Shown one piece after another: positions 17,752-26,370 of a DNA stretch of 64,000 bases; the first letter of the stretch is position 1, and every line of letters begins with the position of its first letter. The stretch is taken from the NCBI RefSeq assembly GCF_900109195.1, contig NZ_FNZG01000006.1, forward strand, positions 25,023 through 89,022. Direction: 5' to 3'. The translations under genes were made by a program, and so were the position numbers. This stretch comes from Pseudooceanicola nitratireducens. Its GTDB lineage: Bacteria > Pseudomonadota > Alphaproteobacteria > Rhodobacterales > Rhodobacteraceae. Below the pieces are notes generated by a model. That model saw only the letters and a list, made by a program, of their open reading frames with translations. It was not told the origin of the DNA and ran no database searches.

Positions 17752-18660
17752 ATGGCGATAACGTTCCGACAACTCGAATACTTCCTGGCCCTGTCCGAGG
17801 AATTGCACTTTGGAAATGCCGCGCGAAAGCTGAACATCTCTCAGCCGCCGCTAAGCGCCAGCCTGCGCCAATTGGAGGAAACCCTTGGTTTTGCTTTGAT
17901 GATTCGATCTAACCGATCGGTCAGATTGACCGAGGCAGGCGCCGTCTTTGCCAAGCACGCTGCGCGGCTGTTGCATCAGCTGCAACAGGCCGAAACCATC
18001 GCCGCGCAGACCGCCAAGGGCACATCCGGCACGCTGAGCGTGGGTTTCGTGCCCTCGATGCTGTTCCGGCGCCTGCCCGAGATCCTCAGCCAGTTCCAGG
18101 AGGCCTATCCAAAGGTCGACCTGATCCTGCAAGAGATGAACACCGCCGGTCAGATCGACCTGATCGAACATCACCAGCTGGACGTCGGCTTTATCCACGG
18201 CGCCCCCCTGCCCGACCAGGTGCAGGATCACCTGCTTGAAACCGAAAGGCTGGTCTGCTGTCTGCCCCGGGGGCATCGGCTGGCCGGGCGCAGCAAGATC
18301 TCGATCCAGCAATTGTCCGGCGAAAAGGTCATCGTCTTTGAACGGGCCTATGCCGAATACAATTACGACCGCATCGCCGAACTGCTGGCCGAAGGCGGGA
18401 TGAAGCCGAACGACGGCTACAAGCTGCGCAACTGGTTCACCGTTGTCACCCTGGTCAGTCAGGGCATGGGCGTCGCGCTGGTGCCGCAGTCGCTGTCGCG
18501 CATGGATTATGGCGACGTGAGCTATGCGGAAATCGACGGGCCGGCGGCGGAACACCGCGTGTCGATGATCTGTCACGCCGACAGCGGCAACGAGGTGCTG
18601 CGCGAATTTCTGCGTTTCGTGAAGGCCAGCGACATGGCGCATCTGCCGTCGCTGACCTGA
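17752..18660 (+). CDS. LysR-family transcriptional regulator
   Basis: 302 residues from the ATG at 17752. The N-terminal winged helix reads FRQLEYFLALSEELHFGNAARKLNISQPPLS then SLRQLEETLG, followed by LTEAGAVF, a classical LysR signature. The C-terminal ligand domain starts near residue 90 (GTLSVGFVPSM) and resembles the BenM/CatM-type group responding to aromatic-pathway metabolites. It is divergent from the TAXI/hydratase operon and probably activates it, and by shared motif also the ligase/VOC promoters. Confidence 0.9.
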   Translation: MAITFRQLEYFLALSEELHFGNAARKLNISQPPLSASLRQLEETLGFALMIRSNRSVRLTEAGAVFAKHAARLLHQLQQAETIAAQTAKGTSGTLSVGFVPSMLFRRLPEILSQFQEAYPKVDLILQEMNTAGQIDLIEHHQLDVGFIHGAPLPDQVQDHLLETERLVCCLPRGHRLAGRSKISIQQLSGEKVIVFERAYAEYNYDRIAELLAEGGMKPNDGYKLRNWFTVVTLVSQGMGVALVPQSLSRMDYGDVSYAEIDGPAAEHRVSMICHADSGNEVLREFLRFVKASDMAHLPSLT

Positions 18661-18665
18661 GGGGC

Positions 18666-20324
18666 CTAGCCCGGCACGGCGGCCCGTTTCCGCGCCTTCA
18701 GCGGGCGACAGTCATGCAGGCCCGGCAGATCCAGATCTTCGCGAAAGCCGTCGGGGAAGATCCGGTGTTTCTGAACCTTCTGCGTGCCCGTGACCGGCAG
18801 GGCCTGCATGAAATAGATCCAGCCGGGCAGCTTGTAACTGGTCAGCCGGGCGCGGGCCTGGTCGACAATGTCGCGGGCCAGCGCGGCCTGCCCCTGCGCT
18901 GTCTGTCCGGTCGCATCCGCGCCGGGTTTCAGCACGACACAGGCCATGACCTCTTCATCGCGCATCGCGTCGGGGACGGCCAGCACGGCCACCTGCGCCA
19001 CGCGCGGATCCCGGGACAGCGCGGTTTCAACCTCGGCCGAGGCGATGTTTTCACCACTGCGGCGAACGATGTTCTTCTTCCTGTCGACGAAAAAGAACAT
19101 GCCGTCGGGCGACCGGGTGCAGATGTCGCCGGTGCACAGCCAGTCTTCGTGCCAGATCGCCTCGGTCGCGTCGGGATCATGGAGGTAGCCGGAAAAGAAC
19201 CCAAAACGGGGATCGTCGCTGTCGCTGCGCACCACCAGTTCGCCGGGTTCGCCATCTGGGACGGTGCTGCCGTCTTCGCGCATGATCCGGGCCAGCACCC
19301 CCTTGCGAGGACGGCCGCAGGCGCGGGTGTCGATGTGGCGCGGCTCTTGCGCGGCAAACAGGCCGCGGCCAACCTCGGTCATGCCCCAGACTTCGTGAAG
19401 CGGCACGCCGAACCGGTCTTCGAAGGCGGCGTGATGGGCGGGATCGACCCCGGCACCCAGGCCGCTGTGCAGCGCGTGATCGCGGTCGGCCGGGGTTTCG
19501 GGCTGCGACATGAGCGCGGGGATCATCAGCCCGAGGTAATGGAACCGTGTCGCCCGGGTTTCGCGGATGTCCGACCACCAGTTCGACAGGCTGAACCGTC
19601 CGGGCAGGATCAGGCAGGCCCCGCAATCGACCACGCCCCCCGCCGTCAGCATCAGCGAATTCATGTGGAACAGCGGCAGAGGATTCAGCACCCGGTCCAC
19701 GCCGGCGCGCAGGGTCTTGTCCCCCCAGGGCGACCCATAAGCCTGCCCCGAGGCCAGCGCGTAGCAATTCGACAGGATGCAGCCCTTGGGCTTGCCGGTG
19801 GTGCCCGAAGTGTAAAGCAGCGCGGCCGCGCGGTTCAGCGGATCGGCCTGCGGATCAAAGCGCCAGCGATCCGCCCGGGCCTGGGGCAGGTCAGAGGGAT
19901 CGTCATAAGCGATCGGGATGTCGGCGGCGGCTGCGGCGCGTGCGGCGGCAAGCGGGGCCTCAAGTTCCGGCAGGGCGACGATGGCCGAGCATCGGGAATG
20001 ATCCAGCACATAGGCCAGCTCGACCGCCGCCAGTTCGGTGTTCAGCGGGATCATGCAGGCGCCGATCCGGTTCAGCGCGTAGTAATGCAGCATGTGCTGG
20101 GGACGGGATTCGAAGGCCAGTCCGATGACATCGCCTTCGCCGTAGCCCCGCGCGGCATAGGCTTCGGCCAGGCGGTCGGCCTCGGCCAGGACCTGCGCAT
20201 AGCTCAGCTCGGCCGGGATGGACCAGGCCTGCGCCATGCGCGCGGGCACGGCAAAAAGCGGGCTGTCGCCGTGGCGGGCCGTGGTGTCTGCCAACATCTC
20301 GTAGATGCTTGTGAATCTGACCAT
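18666..20324 (-). CDS. AMP-forming acyl-CoA synthetase/ligase
   Basis: 552 residues. The P-loop YTSGTTGKPKG spans residues 171-181, a HEVWGMTEVG adenine-binding segment follows, then the hinge region LCTGDICTRSPDGMFFFVDRKKNIVRRSGENI and the C-terminal TGTQKVQKH with the catalytic Lys. This is the ANL superfamily, with overall similarity to carnitine/crotonobetaine-type CoA ligases. It would activate a carboxylic acid, perhaps the TAXI substrate or its product. A CAGGAGGAG site supports the start. The gene converges on the LysR gene and is divergent from the VOC gene. Confidence 0.88.
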   Translation of the reverse strand: MVRFTSIYEMLADTTARHGDSPLFAVPARMAQAWSIPAELSYAQVLAEADRLAEAYAARGYGEGDVIGLAFESRPQHMLHYYALNRIGACMIPLNTELAAVELAYVLDHSRCSAIVALPELEAPLAAARAAAAADIPIAYDDPSDLPQARADRWRFDPQADPLNRAAALLYTSGTTGKPKGCILSNCYALASGQAYGSPWGDKTLRAGVDRVLNPLPLFHMNSLMLTAGGVVDCGACLILPGRFSLSNWWSDIRETRATRFHYLGLMIPALMSQPETPADRDHALHSGLGAGVDPAHHAAFEDRFGVPLHEVWGMTEVGRGLFAAQEPRHIDTRACGRPRKGVLARIMREDGSTVPDGEPGELVVRSDSDDPRFGFFSGYLHDPDATEAIWHEDWLCTGDICTRSPDGMFFFVDRKKNIVRRSGENIASAEVETALSRDPRVAQVAVLAVPDAMRDEEVMACVVLKPGADATGQTAQGQAALARDIVDQARARLTSYKLPGWIYFMQALPVTGTQKVQKHRIFPDGFREDLDLPGLHDCRPLKARKRAAVPG

Positions 20325-20464
20325 CTGGTCTCTCCTCCTGGGCGGATTGCAGGGCGGGGCGATCGGGTCGCTGTGCCCTGCAGATCCATCTGTTGCCGTC
20401 CTCCTCTGAACGGCTTGGGGTCAGGCTAGGTGGAATTTGATCGCAAATAAAATACTGAATTTGC

Positions 20465-20492
20465 ATTGACTGATACCAATATGACTATCAAT
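20465..20492. promoter_or_regulatory. Operator-like element shared with the TAXI promoter
   Basis: ATTGACTGATACCAA at 20465-20479 matches ATTGATCGATACTAA at 17715-17729 at 12 of 15 positions, with the differing bases confined to the centre and one flank. Here ATTGA and a downstream TCAAT (20488-20492) also form widely spaced inverted arms. It lies between the divergent acyl-CoA ligase and VOC genes. Confidence 0.5.
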
Positions 20493-20582
20493 AAAGGGTC
20501 CTGCATCCTCTGGCCAACCCTGCCCGCCATCGGGCCTGGCCGTCCCGGATGTCGCGGACCATCACATTGAGGAGGATGAGAG

Positions 20583-21035
20583 ATGACCGAAGAGACCAAC
20601 CCGAACTGGCGCTATCCCTATGGCAGCAAGGCCCGGTTCCACATGCATCACGCGCATCTGTTCTGTTCGGACATCGAGGCGACCATTGATTTCTACACCC
20701 GCTGGTTCGATGCGGTCGTGGCGCACGATGGCCCCTATGCCGGATCGCGCAACGTCTTCATGAAGATCGGCATCGGTGCGATCCACCTGTATGATCAGCA
20801 GCCTCGCGATCTGGGGCGCAACGCGGTGCACCACCTGGGTTTCCAGGTCGTGGGCATCGACGACCTGTACGACCGAATGAAGGCCGGCGGCGTGCATCTG
20901 CCCAACCCGATCAAGCGCAACGACGGCAGCGCCTATTTCATGGTCGCCGCGCCGGACAACGTGCTGCTTGAGGTCTTCGAACCCGGTCCCGACCGCCCGC
21001 AAGAGGTGAACGACTTCTACGGCTACAACGACTGA
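20583..21035 (+). CDS. VOC-superfamily protein (glyoxalase/dioxygenase fold)
   Basis: 150 residues, two beta-alpha-beta-beta-beta units. The family metal triad is plausible as His25 in HHAHLFCSD, His83/84 in VHHLGFQV and Glu130 in NVLLEVFEPG. GAGGAGGATGAG precedes the ATG. It is divergent from the acyl-CoA ligase and probably belongs to the same regulon. The fold covers lyases, epimerases such as methylmalonyl-CoA epimerase and extradiol dioxygenases, so the reaction is not assigned. Confidence 0.8.
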   Translation: MTEETNPNWRYPYGSKARFHMHHAHLFCSDIEATIDFYTRWFDAVVAHDGPYAGSRNVFMKIGIGAIHLYDQQPRDLGRNAVHHLGFQVVGIDDLYDRMKAGGVHLPNPIKRNDGSAYFMVAAPDNVLLEVFEPGPDRPQEVNDFYGYND

Positions 21036-21349
21036 CGACTGGGTCTTCAGGCCTCTTTCGCCCGACGAAAGCAGACCTGCCAGTCCTACCCGGCACGTGG
21101 CGCACTGGCGTTGCGTGCCGGTTGCCGTCTGCGCCTTGCCCGTTACACCTCGGGGCTATGGATCGGTCTGCGTCTTCTTTCGCTCAGAGCCGGGGGTGCC
21201 TTCTTCCCCGTCGAACTCCGCCAAAAAAATTAATTCCAGCGCAGTTCGTGCCCTGAATATCAGCACATCTGCCCTTTCCCCGCCCACCACTGGAAACCGC
21301 TGCGCAAACCGCCTAGATCCCTTGGGATTTCCAAGGAGCCCAGCCCGAT
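21036..21349. other. 314-bp intergenic region before the sodium channel gene
   Basis: A hairpin CTTTCG-5 nt-CGAAAG at 21055-21071 follows the VOC stop and may end that transcript, although no T-run follows. Near 21224-21236 there is a short A/T-rich patch (AAAAAAATTAATT) that could belong to the channel promoter. Short frames through the region show no recognisable protein. Confidence 0.4.
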
Positions 21350-22117
21350 ATGCGCCAGTCCCTGTCCGATTTTCTTGACCGGTCTTCCGTTCGCTACACG
21401 ATCATGGGGGTGATCCTGTTCAACGCCGTGATCCTTGGTCTGGAAACCTCGGAAAGCGTGATGAACACCACAGGCGGGCTGATCGTGGCGCTGGACACCG
21501 CGTGCCTTGCGATCTTCGTGGCGGAACTGGTGGCCAAGCTTTACGCCCGGGGCTGGCGGTTCTTCCGCAATGCCTGGAACGTCTTCGATTTCGTGGTCGT
21601 GGGCATCGCGCTGATGCCGGCGACCGGTGCGCTTTCGGTGCTGCGGGCGCTACGGATCCTGCGGCTGTTGCGCGTCGTATCGGTCGCGCCGACCTTGCGC
21701 CGGGTGGTCGAGGGCTTCATCTCGGCCCTGCCTGGCATGGCCTCGGTCTTTCTGCTGATGGGCGTGATCTTCTACATCTCGGCCGTGATCGCGACCAAGC
21801 TGTTCGCGCCCACCTTCCCCGACTGGTTCGGGACCCTTGGCCGGTCGCTTTACACGCTGTTCCAGGTGATGACGCTGGAATCCTGGTCCATGGGCATCGT
21901 CCGCCCGGTGATGGAGGTCCACCCCGAGGCCTGGATCTTCTTCGTGCCCTTCATCCTGATCACCACCTTTGCCGTGGTGAACCTTGTGGTCGGCCTGATC
22001 GTGAACTCGATGCAGGACGCCCATGCCGAGGAAAGCAATGCCGCAACCGACACCTACCGGGACGAGGTGCTGCAACGGCTGATCGCAATCGAAAAGCGGC
22101 TCGACGCGGGGCGTTAG
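21350..22117 (+). CDS. Voltage-gated sodium channel of the NaChBac/BacNav family
   Basis: 255 residues with the single 6-TM plan of bacterial homotetrameric channels. The S4 voltage sensor carries Arg99, Arg102, Arg105 and Arg108 at three-residue spacing. The selectivity filter TLESWS (175-180) is the BacNav signature for Na+ selectivity. S6 includes LITTFAVVNLVVGLIVNSM, followed by a hydrophilic C-terminal helix (about 222-255) expected to form the tetrameric coiled coil. AAGGAG precedes the ATG. It stands alone; the LysR gene at 22121 ends 4 bases away on the other strand. Confidence 0.95.
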   Translation: MRQSLSDFLDRSSVRYTIMGVILFNAVILGLETSESVMNTTGGLIVALDTACLAIFVAELVAKLYARGWRFFRNAWNVFDFVVVGIALMPATGALSVLRALRILRLLRVVSVAPTLRRVVEGFISALPGMASVFLLMGVIFYISAVIATKLFAPTFPDWFGTLGRSLYTLFQVMTLESWSMGIVRPVMEVHPEAWIFFVPFILITTFAVVNLVVGLIVNSMQDAHAEESNAATDTYRDEVLQRLIAIEKRLDAGR

Positions 22118-22120
22118 GGT

Positions 22121-23047
22121 CTATTCGCTGCGGCGCGCGGGGCGGAAATCGAACCCGGCCTCGTCCTGCAGGTAGGCCTCGAAGAACTCGGTGAAGGTGG
22201 CGACCAGCGGCGGCAGCGTGTCGTAGGGCGGATAAAAGATGCCAAGCGACAGCGGCGCGACCTCCCATTCGGGCAGGACATGTTCGACCGCGCCCGAGGC
22301 CAGGGCCTCCACCGTCAGGAAATCCGGCAAAAGGGTCATGCCCACGCCGTCACAGGCCAGGCCCAGCAGCACGTCGCCGTTGTTGCAGATCACATCTTTG
22401 CCGGCGGTGATGCTGCGGGCCTCGCCGTTGCGGGCAAAGTGCCAGTGCTCGGCCGTACCGCTGCCGCTGTAAGACAGGCACAGCGCCGGGTTCAGCGCAC
22501 CGGGCGTCGCGGGGCGCGGCACCCGGTCGAACAGTGCAGGGGCCGCGACCACATGCCTGGGCACTGCGCAGATCCGCCGCCAGATCGTCGACTTGTCCGT
22601 TGGCGGGGCCGAGATGCGGATCGCCAGGTCGACCTCTTCCTTCAGGATGTCGATCAGCCGGTCGGCCAGCGTCACCTTCAGCTGCACATTGGGATAGGCC
22701 AGCCGGAAGGCCGAGATCAGGCCGGGCATTAGCCGCTGGCCAAGCGACATCGGCACATTGACCGACAGCACCCCCCGGTCGGGGCGCAACGCGCGGTCCA
22801 GATCCGCCGCCGCGCGGTCGAAATCCGCCACGATCGGACCAAAGCGCGCCGCCACGCGGGCCCCGGCGGCCGTCAGCGCCACCTGCCGCGAGGTGCGCAC
22901 CAGAAGCTGCTGGCCCAGGTCCTGTTCCAGCCGCGCGACGATGCGCGTCACGCTGGCCGGCGTCATGGCAAGGTTGCGGGCCGCCTGGGCAAAGCTTTTC
23001 TCGGCCGCGACCTCGAGAAAGACACGCACGGGTTTCAGATCGGTCAT
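22121..23047 (-). CDS. LysR-family transcriptional regulator
   Basis: 308 residues from the ATG at 23047. The winged helix is clear: LKPVRVFLEVAAEKSFAQAARNLAMTPASVTRIVARLEQDLGQQLLVRTSRQVALTAAG (split into its helices at about 5-60). The C-terminal half is the usual periplasmic-binding fold. It is divergent from the MhqO-like dioxygenase (start 23150), so the likely role is to sense quinones or aromatic stress and control that operon, by analogy of layout rather than by motif. Confidence 0.88.
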   Translation of the reverse strand: MTDLKPVRVFLEVAAEKSFAQAARNLAMTPASVTRIVARLEQDLGQQLLVRTSRQVALTAAGARVAARFGPIVADFDRAAADLDRALRPDRGVLSVNVPMSLGQRLMPGLISAFRLAYPNVQLKVTLADRLIDILKEEVDLAIRISAPPTDKSTIWRRICAVPRHVVAAPALFDRVPRPATPGALNPALCLSYSGSGTAEHWHFARNGEARSITAGKDVICNNGDVLLGLACDGVGMTLLPDFLTVEALASGAVEHVLPEWEVAPLSLGIFYPPYDTLPPLVATFTEFFEAYLQDEAGFDFRPARRSE

Positions 23048-23149
23048 CGTTGCATTTTTGGCAATGGTAGATGCATCGACATTATCATTCCCGGGATGAT
23101 GGGCCAGCCCTATCTTAAGGCCAAGCAAAGACACATGAGGGAATCACCA

Positions 23150-24082
23150 ATGATCAATCAGATCCGGGGCCTGCACCACGTCACCTCGATGGCCGGGGAT
23201 GCCAGCGCAAACAACCAGTTCTTCACCGGCACCCTCGGGCTGCGCCGGGTGAAGAAGACCGTCAACTTCGACGCGCCCGACGTCTATCACCTGTATTACG
23301 GCGACGAGGTCGGCACGCCGGGATCGGTCATGACCACCTTTCCCTTTGGTCGGATGCCGCGCGGTCGGCGCGGCACCGGCGAGGTCGGCGTGACCGAATT
23401 CGCCGTGCCCAAGGGCGCGATCGACTATTGGGCCGGGCGCTTTGGCAATCACGGCGTGACCGGCGTGAAGGAAGACAGCTTCCTGGGTCAGCGCCGCCTG
23501 TCCTTTGACGGCCCCGATGGCGACAGTTTTGCGCTGGTCGAGGATGAGCCCCGCGACCGAAACGGCTGGACCGGCGCGGATGTGCCCGAAGACGCCGCCG
23601 TTCTGGGCTTTCACGGCGCCCGCCTGCGTCTGCGCGATGCCGCCGGCGCGGCCGAGCTGCTGCGCTTCATGGGCTATGAACAGGCCGAGAAAAGCGGCGC
23701 GGTGACACGCTATGTCATCGACGGCGGCAACGCGGCCAATTCGATCGACATCGAAGAAGTGCCCTCGGCCCCGGCGGCCCATCAGGGCGCGGGATCGGTG
23801 CATCACATCGCCTTTGCGGTGGAAGACCGCGCCGCCCAGGCCGAGGTGCGCAAGGCGCTGCTGGACACCGGCTATCAGGTCACGCCGGTCATCGACCGGG
23901 ACTATTTCTACGCGATCTACTTCCGCACCCCCGGCGGCGTGCTCTTCGAAATCGCGACCAACGAACCGGGCTTTGACCGCGACGAGGACACCGCGCACCT
24001 GGGCGAGGCGCTGAAGCTGCCGACCCGCTACGAACCCCTGCGCAGCAAGATCGAGGCGATCCTGCCCGAGATCCAGGAGTAA
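23150..24082 (+). CDS. Ring-cleaving dioxygenase, MhqO/MhqA-like (VOC superfamily)
   Basis: 310 residues with two VOC modules. The N-terminus GLHHVTSMAGDASANNQFFTGTLGLRRVKKTVNFD is typical of the hydroquinone-type extradiol dioxygenases (MhqO, PcpA, LinE group). Metal ligands are His in GLHHVT, His in GSVHHIAFAV and Glu in GGVLFEIATNEPGF. Start chosen at 23150 after AGGG; the longer frame lacks homology. Together with the MhqD-like hydrolase it resembles the Bacillus mhq quinone-resistance modules. Confidence 0.88.
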   Translation: MINQIRGLHHVTSMAGDASANNQFFTGTLGLRRVKKTVNFDAPDVYHLYYGDEVGTPGSVMTTFPFGRMPRGRRGTGEVGVTEFAVPKGAIDYWAGRFGNHGVTGVKEDSFLGQRRLSFDGPDGDSFALVEDEPRDRNGWTGADVPEDAAVLGFHGARLRLRDAAGAAELLRFMGYEQAEKSGAVTRYVIDGGNAANSIDIEEVPSAPAAHQGAGSVHHIAFAVEDRAAQAEVRKALLDTGYQVTPVIDRDYFYAIYFRTPGGVLFEIATNEPGFDRDEDTAHLGEALKLPTRYEPLRSKIEAILPEIQE

Positions 24083-24086
24083 CCCG

Positions 24087-24692
24087 ATGTCGACCGAGCT
24101 TTACACCGCCCTGACCACCCCGCCCGCGCCCGGCGCCCCGCTGCTATTTGCCTTTCACGGCACCGGCGGGGACGAAACGCAGTTCTTCGACCTGGCGCAG
24201 GGGCTGCGGCCCGGGGCTGGGGTGATCTCTCCTCGTGGGGATGTTTCGGAATTCGGCGCGGCGCGGTTCTTCCGGCGCACCGGCGAAGGCGTCTATGACA
24301 TGGAGGACCTGGCCGCCCGGACCGACCGGATGGCCGCCTTTGTCGCGGCGCACAAGGCGCAGCACCCCGGCGCGCCGGTCTATGGGTTCGGCTATTCCAA
24401 CGGCGCGAATATCCTTGCCTCGGTCGCCATGGCGCAGCCGGATCTGTTCGACCGGATCGGGCTTTTGCACCCGCTGATCCCCTGGGATCCCGCCCCGGTG
24501 CCGGGCCTGAAGGGGCGGCGCATTCTGATCACCGCCGGGCGGCGCGATCCGATCTGCCCCTGGCCGATGACCCAGGCGCTGATCGACTGGGCCCGCGCCC
24601 AGGGGGCCGAGGTCACGACCGAAGTGCACGACGGCGGCCACGACCTCCGCCAACCCGAGGCCGAGGCGCTGGCCCGTCTGCTGGCCGACTGA
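24087..24692 (+). CDS. Carboxylesterase/phospholipase, MhqD-like alpha/beta hydrolase
   Basis: 201 residues. The nucleophile elbow GYSNG (in GFGYSNGANILA), the acid in AGRRDPICP and the His in GGHDL form a complete catalytic triad, with an oxyanion region FAFHGTGGDETQF. This is the dienelactone-hydrolase/MhqD group often coupled to MhqO dioxygenases. It begins 4 bases after the dioxygenase stop, so the two are co-translated. Confidence 0.87.
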   Translation: MSTELYTALTTPPAPGAPLLFAFHGTGGDETQFFDLAQGLRPGAGVISPRGDVSEFGAARFFRRTGEGVYDMEDLAARTDRMAAFVAAHKAQHPGAPVYGFGYSNGANILASVAMAQPDLFDRIGLLHPLIPWDPAPVPGLKGRRILITAGRRDPICPWPMTQALIDWARAQGAEVTTEVHDGGHDLRQPEAEALARLLAD

Positions 24693-24773
24693 CCAAACCG
24701 GCCTGCCCTACGCCGCAGGCCCGTCCCGGAAACGCAAAGCCCCGCCTTTGCCCCAATCAAAAGGCCCTGGATC

Positions 24774-25073
24774 ATGACCGACCCTGTCATCACCTACACC
24801 GAAACCGACACCAAGGGCCGCTATGTCGCCCGGGTCGCGGGCACATCGGCCGAAGGGGAACTGACCCTGTCGAAGGCATCGCCCCGGACGGTGATCGTCG
24901 ATCACACCGGGGTGCCGGATGCGCTGCGCGGTCAGGGGATCGCCGCCGCCCTTGCCCGCCGCGCGATCGCAGACGCCCGGGAGCGGGGGCAGAAGATCGT
25001 GCCGCTGTGCCCCTTCTTCCGCGCCTATGCGGAACGCCACCGCGACGACCTGGCCGACGTCATCCAATGGTGA
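24774..25073 (+). CDS. Small GNAT-family N-acetyltransferase (YjdJ-like)
   Basis: 99 residues, the compact COG2388 type. The acetyl-CoA-binding region VIVDHTGVPDALRGQGIAAALARRAI contains the R-G-Q-G-I/A pyrophosphate loop, followed by KIVPLCPFFRAYAERH, diagnostic of this subgroup. It sits 80 bases after the MhqD-like gene on the same strand. Its target is unknown; members often travel with pirin or stress-detoxification genes. Confidence 0.85.
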   Translation: MTDPVITYTETDTKGRYVARVAGTSAEGELTLSKASPRTVIVDHTGVPDALRGQGIAAALARRAIADARERGQKIVPLCPFFRAYAERHRDDLADVIQW

Positions 25074-25158
25074 CGCCCAACCGCAGATAGATCCCCACAC
25101 CGTTTCCCAGGCCCCAAGCCGCCCGCCGCATCCGGGCACAGCCAAGAAAGGCAACGTC

Positions 25159-26121
25159 ATGAGCTGGAATCCCACCCAGAATCCCGAAGGCCCCCATGCC
25201 GGTCCCGACGCGCTTGAAACGCTGATCATCCCCCGCGCCCGCGACATCGGCGGGTTCGAGGTGCGGCGCGCCCTGCCCTCGCCCAAGCGGCAGATGGTCG
25301 GGCCCTTCATCTTCTTTGACCAGATGGGCCCGGCCGAGTTCATCACCGAAGGCGGCATCGACGTGCGCCCGCATCCGCATATCGGCCTGGGCACGGTCAC
25401 CTACCTTTACCAGGGCGAATTCGAACATCGCGACAGCCTGGGCACCCATCAGATGATCCACCCGGGAGAGGTCAACTGGATGATCGCCGGGCGCGGCGTC
25501 ACCCATTCCGAACGCACCAGCGCCGAAACGCGCGCCAAACGTCACAGCCTGTTCGGCATCCAGACCTGGATCGCCCTGCCCGAGGACCGCGAAGACATGG
25601 ACCCGGCCTTCGAACACCACGGCAAGGGGGCGCTTCCGATGCTGCGCGACGGCGGGGCCTCGGCCCGGCTGATCCTGGGCGAGGCCTATGGCGTGCGCAG
25701 CCCCGTGACCCTGCCGTCCGAGACCTTCTATCTGGACGTCACGCTTGAGCCCGGCGCCAGCTTTCCGCTGCCCGACAACCACGAGGATCGCGGGCTATAT
25801 ATCACCGAAGGCTCGGTCGAGGTTGCCGGCGACATCTTCGAGGCCGGCCGCATGATGGTCTTCCGCCCCGGCGACGCGATTTCCGTCCGCGCGGGCGAAC
25901 GCGGTGCCCGTCTGATGGCGCTTGGCGGGGCCACGATGAACCAAAGCCGCTATATCTGGTGGAATTTCGTCTCATCCTCGCTCGACCGGATCGAGACCGC
26001 GAAAGAGGCCTGGAAAGCCGGCGACTGGGAAAACGGCCCCTTCCGCCTGCCCCCGGGTGACGAGGATGAATTCATCCCCATCACCCCCGACATGGAGATC
26101 GGCAAGCCGTTGAAACGGTAA
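25159..26121 (+). CDS. Pirin-family protein (bicupin, possible quercetinase)
   Basis: 320 residues. The N-terminal cupin has the pirin metal-binding set: RPHPHIGLGTVTYLYQGEFEHRD with three His, and a further His/Glu in GVTHSER. The second cupin region (about 180-260) follows. Some pirins show quercetin dioxygenase activity and others act as redox regulators. The start at 25159 has AAAGG upstream. It is the last gene of the quinone-detoxification-like block. Confidence 0.9.
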   Translation: MSWNPTQNPEGPHAGPDALETLIIPRARDIGGFEVRRALPSPKRQMVGPFIFFDQMGPAEFITEGGIDVRPHPHIGLGTVTYLYQGEFEHRDSLGTHQMIHPGEVNWMIAGRGVTHSERTSAETRAKRHSLFGIQTWIALPEDREDMDPAFEHHGKGALPMLRDGGASARLILGEAYGVRSPVTLPSETFYLDVTLEPGASFPLPDNHEDRGLYITEGSVEVAGDIFEAGRMMVFRPGDAISVRAGERGARLMALGGATMNQSRYIWWNFVSSSLDRIETAKEAWKAGDWENGPFRLPPGDEDEFIPITPDMEIGKPLKR

Positions 26122-26370
26122 TCTTCCCGCACCCCTGCCACGGGGCCTGGGCAGGGGTACAATACGTATAAAGGCTTGGCCTGAATCGATTTTTCACGTC
26201 TCCGCAGGCGGCTAAACCTGCGGTCACAGATCGGGCAGACCGGCCAAAGACTGCCTGACTTTCTTAACGGCACAATATCCGCGCGGCAGGTGGTTGAAGG
26301 GATAGGGAACTGTCGCTAAACGGAATGGAAATACGGTTTAAGACCAATTCCTGTACTGAGGACCCCGATT
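26122..26370. promoter_or_regulatory. Leader/control region before the polysaccharide locus
   Basis: This region holds a perfect 7-bp hairpin (CCGCAGG at 26202-26208, CCTGCGG at 26217-26223) and a second one (GGCAG at 26234-26238, CTGCC at 26251-26255), plus an AT-rich patch TACAATACGTATAAA (26159-26173) that could be a promoter. The first hairpin could be a terminator for pirin or an attenuator for the long operon that starts with gmd. The first bases of gmd are noticeably less GC-rich than the rest. Confidence 0.45.

Noticed and set aside
26202..26223. RfaH ops/JUMPstart-like element before gmd
   Set aside because: GGCGGCTAAACC only loosely resembles GGCGGTAGNNT; the hairpin is real but the ops consensus is not met.
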